From Planctomycetota bacterium (lineage in GTDB: Bacteria > Planctomycetota > Planctomycetia > Gemmatales > Gemmataceae): a stretch of DNA of 50,747 nucleotides. Every line of letters begins with the position of its first letter. The first letter of the stretch is position 1. The position numbers and the translations under genes are program-made. The stretch spans positions 1 through 50,747 of the forward strand of contig JAIOPV010000142.1 in the NCBI GenBank assembly GCA_021413735.1, read 5' to 3'. The notes beneath the pieces were generated by a model. It was not told the DNA's origin. It did not search any database and was given only the letters and a program-made list of their open reading frames with translations. Below are positions 8,949-17,183 of this stretch, one piece after another.

Positions 8949-10565
8949 ATGTTCCGCACTCAAACCCCAAACCTTTTCCGGTCGTTGCTCGCGTTCAGCG
9001 CGATCCTCGTGATTCCCGCGATCACCAGCGCCGAGGAGCCACTGCGCCGCACGATCGACGCTGAAGTCAAAGCCGGTTGGGCGAAGGGCAAGGTTACGCC
9101 CGCGAAGCCAAGCACTGATGCCGAGTTCCTGCGGCGAGTGTCGCTCGACCTCGTCGGCGTCATCCCCGGATACGACGAAACGGTCGCGTTCCTCGATAGC
9201 AAAGAACCCGATAAGCGCGCGAAGCTCATCGAGAAGTTGCTCGCCGATCCGCGGTTCGCACGTCATCAAGCCGACGTCTGGGATATGGTGCTGTTCGGCC
9301 GCAACCCGCCCGGTTACGAGACTCACCGCCGCGAAGGCTTCCAGACATGGCTGCGGTCGCGCTTCGAGAAGAACATCCCATACGATCAGTGGGCGGGCGA
9401 ACTCCTTCGCGCTGAAGGCACCAGCGCCGAAACGGGTGCCATGTACTTCGCTCAGTGGCGGAACGCACCCGAAGACGCCATCGAGGCCATCACGCAGACC
9501 TTCCTTGGGGTGCAACTCCAGTGCGCTCGCTGTCACGATCACCCGTACGAGGAGTGGAAGCAGCTCGACTTCTACGGCATGGCCGCGTTCCTGGCACGGC
9601 TCGACGTGGTGACCGTTGCTCAGAAAGGTAATCAGCCGATCTTCGCGATTGGTGAGCGGAACCTCGGTGAAGTGCGTTTCACTGGTCCCGTGAAAGACGC
9701 GAAGCCGGGCGATAAAGGCCAGCCGGTGAAGCCGAAGTTCCTGCTCGGTGGCGAACTCCCCGAAACGCCGCTGCCCAAGGATTTCAAGGAGGAACGGTTC
9801 CCTGAAAAGAAGATGCCTCCGAAGCCGAAGTTCTCGCGCAAGGACGCTCTCGCGGAGTGGGTCACGAAAACGGATAACCCGTTCTTCGCTCGTTCGATCG
9901 CAAACCGCGTTTGGGCGCAGTTCATGGGTCGCGGCATCGTTCACCCCATCGACAACATGAGCGCCTCGAACATGCCGAGCCACCCGGCGCTGCTCGAAGC
10001 ACTCACGAAAGAACTCGTCGCACACAAGTTCGACCTGAAGTGGTACATCCGCGAACTCGTGAGCAGCAACGCCTACCAGCTTTCGAGCATCGGAACGGGC
10101 GAACCGAATCCCGAGTGGTTCCAGCACGCACGCAGTCGCCCGCTGTCGGCCGAGGAGTTGGTCGAATCGTGGCAGGTTGCGACGGGTTACCTCGCGGCCG
10201 AATCGTCTGGCGCGAAGAAAGAGAACGATCGCTTTCGTCCGGTGGGTAGCAGCTACCTCATTCAGTTCTTCGGCAACCCGATCACTGGCACCGGCGATTT
10301 CCAGGGTGGACTTCGCGAGCATCTCTACCTGAACAACGGTCCGCTCGGCAGCATGATCGGCGGGAAGGGTGCGCTCGCCGAGTTCGTCGGCGATGCAAAG
10401 AAGCCTGTCGCAGAGCGAGTCGAACGTCTCTTCCTGATGACGCTGAATCGTCGCCCGGCTGCCGATGAAGTGAAGAAGTTCTCCGCGTATCTGACCGAAG
10501 GAAACTCGGCCAGCGAAGCTGTGTGGGTGCTGATTACCTGCAGCGAGTTCCGATTCAACCATTGA
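8949..10565 (+). CDS. DUF1549/DUF1553 (PSCyt2-PSD1) protein
   Basis: This 538-residue exported protein has a signal peptide (SLLAFSAILVIPAITSAEE). The DUF1549 (PSCyt2) domain spans about residues 35-240 ('FLRRVSLDLVGVIPGYDE', 'FLGVQLQCARCHDHPYEEW') and the DUF1553 (PSD1) domain about 280-535 ('NPFFARSIANRVWAQFMGRG', 'LSAEELVESWQVATGY'). The CARCHDHP motif resembles a CxxCH haem site. The separate N-terminal planctomycete cytochrome-c domain found in many relatives is absent. These proteins are among the most expanded families in Planctomycetes and nearly always precede a DUF1501 gene, as here; their biochemical role is not established. It is first in an apparent three-gene operon with DUF1501 and WD40 genes. 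Confidence 0.93.
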   Translation: MFRTQTPNLFRSLLAFSAILVIPAITSAEEPLRRTIDAEVKAGWAKGKVTPAKPSTDAEFLRRVSLDLVGVIPGYDETVAFLDSKEPDKRAKLIEKLLADPRFARHQADVWDMVLFGRNPPGYETHRREGFQTWLRSRFEKNIPYDQWAGELLRAEGTSAETGAMYFAQWRNAPEDAIEAITQTFLGVQLQCARCHDHPYEEWKQLDFYGMAAFLARLDVVTVAQKGNQPIFAIGERNLGEVRFTGPVKDAKPGDKGQPVKPKFLLGGELPETPLPKDFKEERFPEKKMPPKPKFSRKDALAEWVTKTDNPFFARSIANRVWAQFMGRGIVHPIDNMSASNMPSHPALLEALTKELVAHKFDLKWYIRELVSSNAYQLSSIGTGEPNPEWFQHARSRPLSAEELVESWQVATGYLAAESSGAKKENDRFRPVGSSYLIQFFGNPITGTGDFQGGLREHLYLNNGPLGSMIGGKGALAEFVGDAKKPVAERVERLFLMTLNRRPAADEVKKFSAYLTEGNSASEAVWVLITCSEFRFNH

Positions 10566-10571
10566 TTTTGA

Positions 10572-10629
10572 GTGGTCCGCTCGCTCCGCGAGCGGTCTTT
10601 CCGAACCGCTCGCGGAGCGAGCGGACCAC
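10572..10629. repeat. Perfect 25-bp inverted repeat between two operon genes
   Basis: The arms 10572-10596 and 10605-10629 are exact reverse complements with an 8-nt loop and contain the nested motif CGCTCGCTCCGCGAGCGG. The element almost fills the spacer between the DUF1549/1553 gene and the DUF1501 gene and ends 14 bp before the DUF1501 start codon. There is no T-run. It may reduce read-through or stabilise the upstream mRNA, or be a dispersed palindromic repeat. Confidence 0.85.
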
Positions 10630-10643
10630 AATGCGAGACCCCC

Positions 10644-11915
10644 ATGAACCCGCCGTGCATTCGGACTGAACATCTCTCGCGTCGCGCTCTGATGAAGGGT
10701 GCGCTCGGCACCGCTGCCGGTGGTGTCGTGATGAACTGGGGCGGCTTAACCGCTTCTCGCGCAATTGCCGAGGAAGCCCGCAAACAGAAGAAACACTGCA
10801 TTCTTCTGTGGATGAACGGCGGCGCGAGCCAGTTCGAGACGTTCGACATGAAACCTGGCCGACCAACCGGCGGGCCGTTCCGACCGACCGACTCGAACGT
10901 CCCTGGCATCAAAGTTTGCGAGCTGATGCCGCAGATGGCGAAGCAGATGGACAAGGTCGCGGTGATTCGGTCGATGCACACGTCGGAAATCGACCACCCC
11001 GGCGGCATCTATCTCATGCACACCGGCTACCGACCATCGGCGAACGTGCGCTTCCCGGAGATGGGGGCAGTTGTCGCGAAGTATCAGGGCACCGAAGGCG
11101 GCGAGTTGCCCGACTTCGTGAAGGTGTCGTCCAATGGCGACGCGGGCGGTGGCTTCCTTGGGCCGAAGTATCAGCCGTTCGGCATCGGCAGCGAGGGCAC
11201 ACTGCCGCCGTTCTCGACGTCGAGCATGGAACCCGCGAAGGAAGCGAAGCGTCATGATCTGCGGTCGTTCGTGGAGGACAAGTTCGCCACGGAAACCAGG
11301 AGCGAACTGGCGAAGATGCACCGCGAGGCTTACGAGGCCGCACGGCGACTTCAGAAGGGTCGCGATGCCTTCAAGATTGATGCGGAGTGGGCCAAGTCGA
11401 AGGAACTTTACGGCGACAGCGAGTTCGGCAAGCGCTGTCTGCTGGCGCGAAAGCTGGTCGAGTCAGGCGTCGCGTTCGTGGAAGTTGGGCAGAGCAGTTA
11501 CGATTCGCACGCCGACAATTTCCAGTGGCACCGCGGTCTTGTGCCGCCGATGGAACACGCCTGGGCTGGTTTGCTCGCCGACCTTAAGGAACGCGGACTG
11601 CTCGAAAACACGCTCGTCGTCTGGACTGGCGAAATCGGCCGCACACCGCAGATCAACAACCGAGCAGGCCGCGATCACTACGTTCGTTGCTGGTCAACTG
11701 CTCTGGCCGGTTGCGGCATCAAGGGCGGGCAGTTGTACGGTTCGAGCGACGAGAACGGCGTCGATGTGAAGGAGAATCCCGTTACGGAGGGCGACTTCTT
11801 CGCGACGATTTACAAGGCACTCGGCATCGACCCGAAGATTGAGAACTACGCGGGGCTGCGACCGATCCCACTCGCACAGTTCGGCTCGAAGGTTGTCAAG
11901 GCACTGTTGGGGTGA
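10644..11915 (+). CDS. DUF1501 family protein (Tat-exported, sulfatase-like fold)
   Basis: This 423-residue protein starts at ATG 10644; an upstream in-frame start at 10572 would translate the palindrome and is rejected. The N-terminus has a twin-arginine-like signal (SRRALMKGALGTAAGG). Typical DUF1501 motifs follow: 'CILLWMNGGASQFETFDMKP' near residues 52-71, 'DKVAVIRSMHTSEIDHPGG', 'SYDSHADNFQWH' and 'VVWTGEIGRTPQINNRAGRD'. The fold is related to alkaline phosphatase/sulfatase enzymes, but the activity of the family is not established. It probably acts with the DUF1549/1553 protein just upstream, with which it is almost always paired in Planctomycetes. Confidence 0.92.
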   Translation: MNPPCIRTEHLSRRALMKGALGTAAGGVVMNWGGLTASRAIAEEARKQKKHCILLWMNGGASQFETFDMKPGRPTGGPFRPTDSNVPGIKVCELMPQMAKQMDKVAVIRSMHTSEIDHPGGIYLMHTGYRPSANVRFPEMGAVVAKYQGTEGGELPDFVKVSSNGDAGGGFLGPKYQPFGIGSEGTLPPFSTSSMEPAKEAKRHDLRSFVEDKFATETRSELAKMHREAYEAARRLQKGRDAFKIDAEWAKSKELYGDSEFGKRCLLARKLVESGVAFVEVGQSSYDSHADNFQWHRGLVPPMEHAWAGLLADLKERGLLENTLVVWTGEIGRTPQINNRAGRDHYVRCWSTALAGCGIKGGQLYGSSDENGVDVKENPVTEGDFFATIYKALGIDPKIENYAGLRPIPLAQFGSKVVKALLG

Positions 11916-11943
11916 TCCTGATACACAGTTTCCGAGAAACGAA

Positions 11944-13131
11944 ATGTTCACTCCCACCAAGCCGACGCTTCGCTATCAACTCACGTTCGAGGGGTCGTGG
12001 CCGTGTGCCGTGGCGTTCGTCGGACCGCGACGACTCGCTGCCGCGAATCAACTCGGCAACATCTTCATCTGGGATCTGCCTGAGAAGCCGCCCGAGTTCA
12101 AGGCAGATCCCAAAGCGGAACGCCAGGCTCCGAACGTGTGGCCAATGCGCCGACTGGACGGCCACACGAACGAAGTCACTCGGCTCATTGCGACCCCAGA
12201 TGGCAAGCATCTCGTGTCGGCGTCGCTCGATCATTCGGTTCGCGTGTGGCCAGTGGATGGTGCCGTCGCGGGGAAGGCCGACGTGCTCCTCGATGAGGAC
12301 GCGCGGAAGCGTGAGGCTCGTCGAACGGGGAAGAAGGAGACATCGACCGCACCCTCAGCGACCGTCGAAACGCAGACCGTGTGCGAAGTTCTCGAAGGCC
12401 ACAAAGAATGGGTTTACGCCCTCGGACTGAGCGGCGACGGCAAGCGGCTCATCAGTGGCGACGCGGCATCGAAGGTCATCGTGTGGGATTTCGCCGCACG
12501 TAAGCCCCTCATGAAGTGGACCGGCCATCCGTGGAACTGGATCGCGGCCGCGGCACTATCACCCGATGGCAAGACAGCGTTCGTGTCCGAGAACCGCTAC
12601 AAGCGCGACGACTTCGACGTGCCGACGCCGGGGTTGAAGCTGTGGGATGTCGCGAGCGGCAAGGAAACGTTGGACGTGTTGAAGGTGCAGTTCCCGAAGT
12701 ACAACCCGAGTGATCGCAGCTATGGTGGTTCACAGATGTGGCGGAAGTTCGTGGCGAACGGTCTCATCTGCGTGGCGTATTCGCCGGACGGCAAGCTCAT
12801 CGCGGCAGGGCAGGGCGGCGAAACCGACACCGGCAAGATTCACGTGCACGATGCTGAGACGGGCAAGCTCGTTCGCGATGTGGCGAGCCATCAGTACGGC
12901 ATCACGGATCTGATGTTTTCGTCGGATAGCAAATACACCATCTCAGTGGGCCGCGATACTTGTGTGCGAGTCTGTCAGGTCGCCGACGGCAAAGAAGTCG
13001 CGGTTCTTGGGACGCCACGCGGCGGGCAGTTCAAGGATTGGCTCAGTGCGGTGGCGTTGTCGCCGGATGAGCAGTGGATCGCAGCGACAGACATCGCCGG
13101 ACTGGTTCACGTTTGGCAATTCGGCGGCTGA
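11944..13131 (+). CDS. WD40 repeat protein
   Basis: This is a 395-residue protein without a signal peptide. ATG 11944 is chosen because the upstream extension overlaps the DUF1501 gene and reads unlike protein. WD40 blades are visible: 'GHTNEVTRLIATPDGKHLVS', 'GHKEWVYALGLSGDGKRLIS', 'GHPWNWIAAAALSPDGKTAF', 'DLMFSSDSKYTISVGRD' and 'WLSAVALSPDEQWIAATD', giving about seven blades. It lies 28 bp after DUF1501 on the same strand; the PSD1/DUF1501/WD40 order recurs in planctomycete genomes and suggests a shared process, possibly as a scaffold. It is convergent with the spermidine-synthase-like gene. Confidence 0.9.
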   Translation: MFTPTKPTLRYQLTFEGSWPCAVAFVGPRRLAAANQLGNIFIWDLPEKPPEFKADPKAERQAPNVWPMRRLDGHTNEVTRLIATPDGKHLVSASLDHSVRVWPVDGAVAGKADVLLDEDARKREARRTGKKETSTAPSATVETQTVCEVLEGHKEWVYALGLSGDGKRLISGDAASKVIVWDFAARKPLMKWTGHPWNWIAAAALSPDGKTAFVSENRYKRDDFDVPTPGLKLWDVASGKETLDVLKVQFPKYNPSDRSYGGSQMWRKFVANGLICVAYSPDGKLIAAGQGGETDTGKIHVHDAETGKLVRDVASHQYGITDLMFSSDSKYTISVGRDTCVRVCQVADGKEVAVLGTPRGGQFKDWLSAVALSPDEQWIAATDIAGLVHVWQFGG

Positions 13132-13259
13132 ACAACGGCGCTTGCGAGATGCTTAAAGCTGGGTTACGCTTCATCTAAGTTGTGGGTCAGTTTAGCTCGT
13201 CGCTCTGCGACAGGACGATGTTGCGTCGTCCGAGCACATGGCTTGTCTTGCGACCCGAG

Positions 13260-13385
13260 GAAGGCTGTTCCAGCACCGCTTTCGGGTGACCCGGGGTGAA
13301 TTCATTCCGGGCCTGGAACAACCTCGCGGATCGCGGTTCCCGGAATGAATTCACCCCGGGTCACCCGGCGGTGCCGTGAGCCTTC
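13260..13385. repeat. 126-bp compound palindrome in a convergent intergenic region
   Basis: A perfect 29-bp inverted repeat (13283-13311 and 13339-13367) with a 27-nt centre is flanked by two more matching arm pairs: GCACCGC/GCGGTGC (13273-13279 and 13368-13374) and GAAGGCT/AGCCTTC (13260-13266 and 13379-13385). The arms contain GGTGAATTCATTCCGGG. No ORF lies within. It sits in the 347-bp gap between the WD40 gene and the minus-strand membrane gene, the rest of which (13132-13259) shows nothing recognisable. Confidence 0.8.
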
Positions 13386-13422
13386 CACGAATCAGGTCTT
13401 GAAGTAGACGACCCACAATGCA

Positions 13423-13456
13423 AAAGCCCCGGATTGGTTCCGGGGCTTTCTGTTTT
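13423..13456. terminator. Rho-independent terminator, probably bidirectional
   Basis: A 10-bp GC-rich stem (13423-13432 with 13440-13449, AAAGCCCCGG) with a 7-nt loop is followed on the plus strand by a T-rich tail (CTGTTTTA) and preceded by an A-run for the minus strand. It lies at the convergent ends of the WD40 gene and the membrane spermidine-synthase-like gene. Confidence 0.85.
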
Positions 13457-13478
13457 AATTCCACGGAGGAAGACGACA

Positions 13479-15923
13479 TCAATGTTCGCTCTTCTTCCAC
13501 ACGGCGAGCAGGTTCGCGAAGTCGTCGCGCCAGATGGGGCCGTCGGCGATCGTCGTGCGACGCCACCAATACGGATCGAATAGCACCGGATCTCGCGCTG
13601 GATCGCTGCGGGCCATAATCATCCACTGCGATTCAATGGAGCCGAGCTTCCGATCGCGTTCGCCCGGCCGGTCGTGATACTCCAACACTGTGAGCGAGCT
13701 ATCGAAGGAGCCTGCAGTTCGCGCCACCAACGGCGGCAAGTCAAGGTGCGGGTTCGTCACGTTCACTGCCAACACGCCGGTCGGAGTCAACTTCTGGAAG
13801 TACATCGCGAACGCTTCGCGAGTCAGCAAGTGAACCGGCATCGCGTCTGAGCAGAAACCATCGAGAATGATGAGATCGAACGAGGCGTCCGGAACCTTCG
13901 TGAGCTTGCGGCGGGCATCGCCGAGAACAATGTCGTACTTCACTCCGCGTTCCTTGCAGCAGCGCAGGAAGCCGAAGTATTCCGGGTTCTGGGCGATACG
14001 TGCAACCGCGGGGTCGATCTCGAAGAACGTCCACTCCTGCCCGGCTTCCGCGTAATACGATACCGTGCCTGTGCCGAGGCCAACCACCGCGACACGATGC
14101 AACTTCGTCTTGCGCTTCGACAAATCCTGGAACAGCCGGCCAATCGGTCCCGACTCGGAGTAATACGTCATCGGTTTCGGGCAATCGGCTTCATCGCATC
14201 GCTGCTGACCGTGAATCGTCGTGCCGTGAATGAGCCTGATGAACTTGCCGTCAGGCGAACGCGACACACGCACCACGCCGTAGAAATTTCGTTCCATGTG
14301 CAGCGTTTCGCCGAGGCGTCCGATGTCGAACGCACCCGCCAAGAACAACGCCCCCAAACACAACGCATAGCGTGCCGGCCGCCGAAGGAGCGCCGCGACC
14401 GCGACCGCTGGCAGTCCGAACATCAAGCCGCCTCGCAGTAGTTTCGCAGGCCACGGTTCCGGTTCATCAGGCTCCAACGGCGACACCACATACCGAGGCA
14501 CAAGCCAGACCAACGCCACGGAGATCGCCAGCAGCACGAAGACCAGCAACACATCCGCAGTGCGTAGCGGGGGTTCAGCACCCGGCTCCGCTGATCGTGG
14601 TCGAACAGCTGCAGCCAGCACGATTGCCAGCGGATACTCGATCATCCCAATCCGATGGAACAGGAGCGGCGCGACCAGTCCATTCAGCAAGCCGCCGATG
14701 ACGCCGCCAAGCGAAAGCCAGAAGTAGAACACCGTCAGGTGTTCAGCGGGCGGGCGATCTTTCGCGAGTTCCCCGTGACACACCAAACACACGCCGAAGA
14801 AGGCCCCCATGTGTAGCACGCCGATCAGCGCGAACGGTTCGCTCGCATCGACCAGCAACGACAGCGCCACAAACAGCAGCAACAGCGGCGTGAGCTGTCC
14901 GACGGCGTGGTGAACGGAGTCGGGCCAGCGTGCGAACACGAGTATGAAGCTGACGAGGTACAGCGCCAACGGCACGACCCACAGCAGCGGTACTGGCGCG
15001 AGGTTGGTGGAAACATGCGTTGTCACGCCGAGCATCAAACTCGATGGCAACGCCGCGAGAAACACCCACCGAGCGACACGCGAAGCACGGATCGGCGAAT
15101 GCGACAGATGCAGTTCAGCCTTCACTTCGCTTTGCGCTTCGGTCGTTCCTGCTTTCGCATGCCGGATCATTGTGAACACACACACAACCACGAGTCCCGC
15201 GTACAGCATGACGGCATCGGCGAACAACCATTGCTGTTCCGCGAGCGTGAGGCGTGGTTCGATCAGCAGGGGATAGCCGAGCAACCCGACGAGACTTCCC
15301 GCGTTACTGGCGGCGTAGAGGAAGTACGGATCGCGAGCGGATGGGTGCCCGGTGGCGGCGAACCAACGCTGCAACAACGGCGACGATGTACTGAGCACGA
15401 AGAACGGAATCCCGACGGCCACGCTGAGGAGTGCGACCAATCCGAAGATGGGATAATCCTGATCGTCGGGCAGCAGCGACGTGATAACGGGGACAGGCGA
15501 GCCGGTGGCGGCAACTGCGGCCTTGAACGTGACCAACACGGTGGCGAGCACGACGATGTGGAAGAGGGCTTGTCGTCGGACGCCGAGTTTATTGGTGGCC
15601 CGGTGCGCGTAGAGGTATCCGGCGAGGAGCACGGCCTGGAAGAACACCATGCAGGTGTTCCAGACGCCGGGTGAACCGCCGACAAGGGGGAGGAGCAGTT
15701 TCCCGACCAGCGGCTGGACGAGTAACAGCGTAGCGGCCCCGGTGAACAGGGTTATGGCGTAGAGGACGGGAAGCAAATCGCGACCTCTGTTGGGCGTGTG
15801 ACCCGAAGCGGTAGCGGGGGAGGACACCGTTATTGTTGTGCCGGCGGTGGTTCCGGCTTGTTCTAACAGGATGCAGACCGGACCGCCTCCGGGCAAGGGG
15901 CGACTTTGCTGCATGTTGCACAC
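13479..15923 (-). CDS. Membrane-bound spermidine-synthase-like methyltransferase-fold protein
   Basis: This is an 814-residue fusion. Residues about 50-580 hold many transmembrane helices ('VLYAITLFTGAATLLLVQPL' is the first), and residues about 600-800 form a spermidine/spermine-synthase-like Rossmann domain: glycine motif VAVVGLGTGTVSYYA, acidic end of strand 2 (FFEIDPAVARIA), DARRKL and IILDGFCSDAMPVHLLT, whose Asp matches the catalytic region of polyamine synthases. Such membrane fusions are common in bacteria and their substrates are mostly unknown, so true spermidine synthesis is not claimed. The start is ambiguous (15923 or Met 4). It begins 12 bp after the stop of the upstream beta-rich membrane protein, so it may be co-transcribed with the three-gene cassette. 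Confidence 0.85.
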   Translation of the reverse strand: MCNMQQSRPLPGGGPVCILLEQAGTTAGTTITVSSPATASGHTPNRGRDLLPVLYAITLFTGAATLLLVQPLVGKLLLPLVGGSPGVWNTCMVFFQAVLLAGYLYAHRATNKLGVRRQALFHIVVLATVLVTFKAAVAATGSPVPVITSLLPDDQDYPIFGLVALLSVAVGIPFFVLSTSSPLLQRWFAATGHPSARDPYFLYAASNAGSLVGLLGYPLLIEPRLTLAEQQWLFADAVMLYAGLVVVCVFTMIRHAKAGTTEAQSEVKAELHLSHSPIRASRVARWVFLAALPSSLMLGVTTHVSTNLAPVPLLWVVPLALYLVSFILVFARWPDSVHHAVGQLTPLLLLFVALSLLVDASEPFALIGVLHMGAFFGVCLVCHGELAKDRPPAEHLTVFYFWLSLGGVIGGLLNGLVAPLLFHRIGMIEYPLAIVLAAAVRPRSAEPGAEPPLRTADVLLVFVLLAISVALVWLVPRYVVSPLEPDEPEPWPAKLLRGGLMFGLPAVAVAALLRRPARYALCLGALFLAGAFDIGRLGETLHMERNFYGVVRVSRSPDGKFIRLIHGTTIHGQQRCDEADCPKPMTYYSESGPIGRLFQDLSKRKTKLHRVAVVGLGTGTVSYYAEAGQEWTFFEIDPAVARIAQNPEYFGFLRCCKERGVKYDIVLGDARRKLTKVPDASFDLIILDGFCSDAMPVHLLTREAFAMYFQKLTPTGVLAVNVTNPHLDLPPLVARTAGSFDSSLTVLEYHDRPGERDRKLGSIESQWMIMARSDPARDPVLFDPYWWRRTTIADGPIWRDDFANLLAVWKKSEH

Positions 15924-15935
15924 GGTGGCCAGTTG

Positions 15936-17183
15936 CTAATCGTCGAGGAAGGGCCGAGCCACCGTATCCGCGAACCACAACAGCACTCGAATGAACGGGA
16001 TCGACAGGAATTGCACGAGATCCCAGATGGTATCGACATTCTTCAGCGCGGATCCAAGGTTGTTCCACAGCTGATCCGGATTTGCGAGTGCGGGAACGAC
16101 AGCCGCTGCTCCCTTAACTGTCACGGCAGCGCCGGCTGTGAGTGCGACCGTCCACAGTCGGGTGTTGCTGGGGCGGATGGCGAGATTCAACTCTCCCTGC
16201 TGTGGACCATCTGATGTCGCCACGTCGTAATGCAATCCGACGAATGAAGTAAATAGCCCATTACTGACGACCACCATCTGAAAAGTCCACACACCGAGGT
16301 CGGCAGGCAAGTCGGTTACCTCAACAGATCCCGACACACCTCGCAGATGGACGGCCGAAGCGTGTGGGTGAGCGGGCTTGATCTGGACTCGATACTTCCT
16401 CCCGCCACCGTAGATCGGGTGCATCCCTGCGTTCGGCAGCACCTGTTCCCCTGCTTCATCGGCCGTGAAGATGCGAACATCGGCTTGGGTGAGCTTCTTC
16501 GGTTCGAGAAATCGAAATGGGGTTGTTGTTGCCACATCACGAACAGGGGGCACTGCGGCATTTCGATTCACTGGGCCTACGGGTTCGCCATTCACGCTCG
16601 CATCAAGTTCGAGCGAGATGGTATTCGTCGATACGACAGTGGTGAATCTGATCTTGTCACCGGGCGCGAATGTCGGTCTCCGTTGCTCCGATACGCCTGC
16701 GGAGACAGCATTTGCTGGCCCGACCAGCAGCCGCAGGCCGTCGAACTTGGTGCGGCCCGTGTGGGAGATGGTGACGTCCACTTTGGTGCCGTGCTCGTAG
16801 GTGCAGATCGACTCTGCTTTGACATCAATCTCCTTGAGAAGTGAGGGCACCACGCGAATTGCGGGCGTGGGAACGCGGACCCGGCGATTGGCGGTATCCA
16901 ACCCCGCGCTCACGACAAAGAGCGGTTCAGGGAACGATCCGATCTGGTGGAAAATCGCGACGACAGTGCAGCGGTAAACTTCGCCGGGATGGATCTCGAT
17001 GTCACGCTCGAAGAGATCGCTGTCGAGTTCGGCAACACTCCGGTCGCGTGAGGTGATTGACCGCAATACCGTTGCGGCACCTTTGGGCGGACACCGGATC
17101 AGAAGTTGCAAGGGCACGGCCTCTTCCACGTTCACGCGGGCAAGAGGGTTCAACAACTCGATGGTGATGGGCTCGTCGCTCAT
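15936..17183 (-). CDS. Unknown beta-rich protein with C-terminal membrane segments (third gene of cassette)
   Basis: This 415-residue protein is not recognised as a known family. It has no signal peptide. Residues about 5-330 read as successive beta-sandwich (Ig/CARDB-like) units, for example 'EVYRCTVVAIFHQIGSFPEP', 'TKVDVTISHTGRTKFDGLRL' and 'GVWTFQMVVVSNGLFTSFVG'. The C-terminus has two hydrophobic stretches: an Ala/Val-rich one near 345-367 and 'LVQFLSIPFIRVLLWFADTV' near 389-408. It could therefore be a cytoplasmic beta-domain tethered to, or inserted into, the membrane. Its ATG overlaps the stop of the ATPase gene by 4 bp (ATGA), implying translational coupling. Function is inferred only from linkage; an effector or membrane anchor for the ATPase is one possibility. 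Confidence 0.8.
   Translation of the reverse strand: MSDEPITIELLNPLARVNVEEAVPLQLLIRCPPKGAATVLRSITSRDRSVAELDSDLFERDIEIHPGEVYRCTVVAIFHQIGSFPEPLFVVSAGLDTANRRVRVPTPAIRVVPSLLKEIDVKAESICTYEHGTKVDVTISHTGRTKFDGLRLLVGPANAVSAGVSEQRRPTFAPGDKIRFTTVVSTNTISLELDASVNGEPVGPVNRNAAVPPVRDVATTTPFRFLEPKKLTQADVRIFTADEAGEQVLPNAGMHPIYGGGRKYRVQIKPAHPHASAVHLRGVSGSVEVTDLPADLGVWTFQMVVVSNGLFTSFVGLHYDVATSDGPQQGELNLAIRPSNTRLWTVALTAGAAVTVKGAAAVVPALANPDQLWNNLGSALKNVDTIWDLVQFLSIPFIRVLLWFADTVARPFLDD

Noticed and set aside
8865-10673. 602-codon frame antisense to the DUF1549/DUF1553 gene
   Set aside because: The composition is Arg/His/Leu-rich shadow sequence, while the opposite strand encodes a clear family member with a signal peptide.
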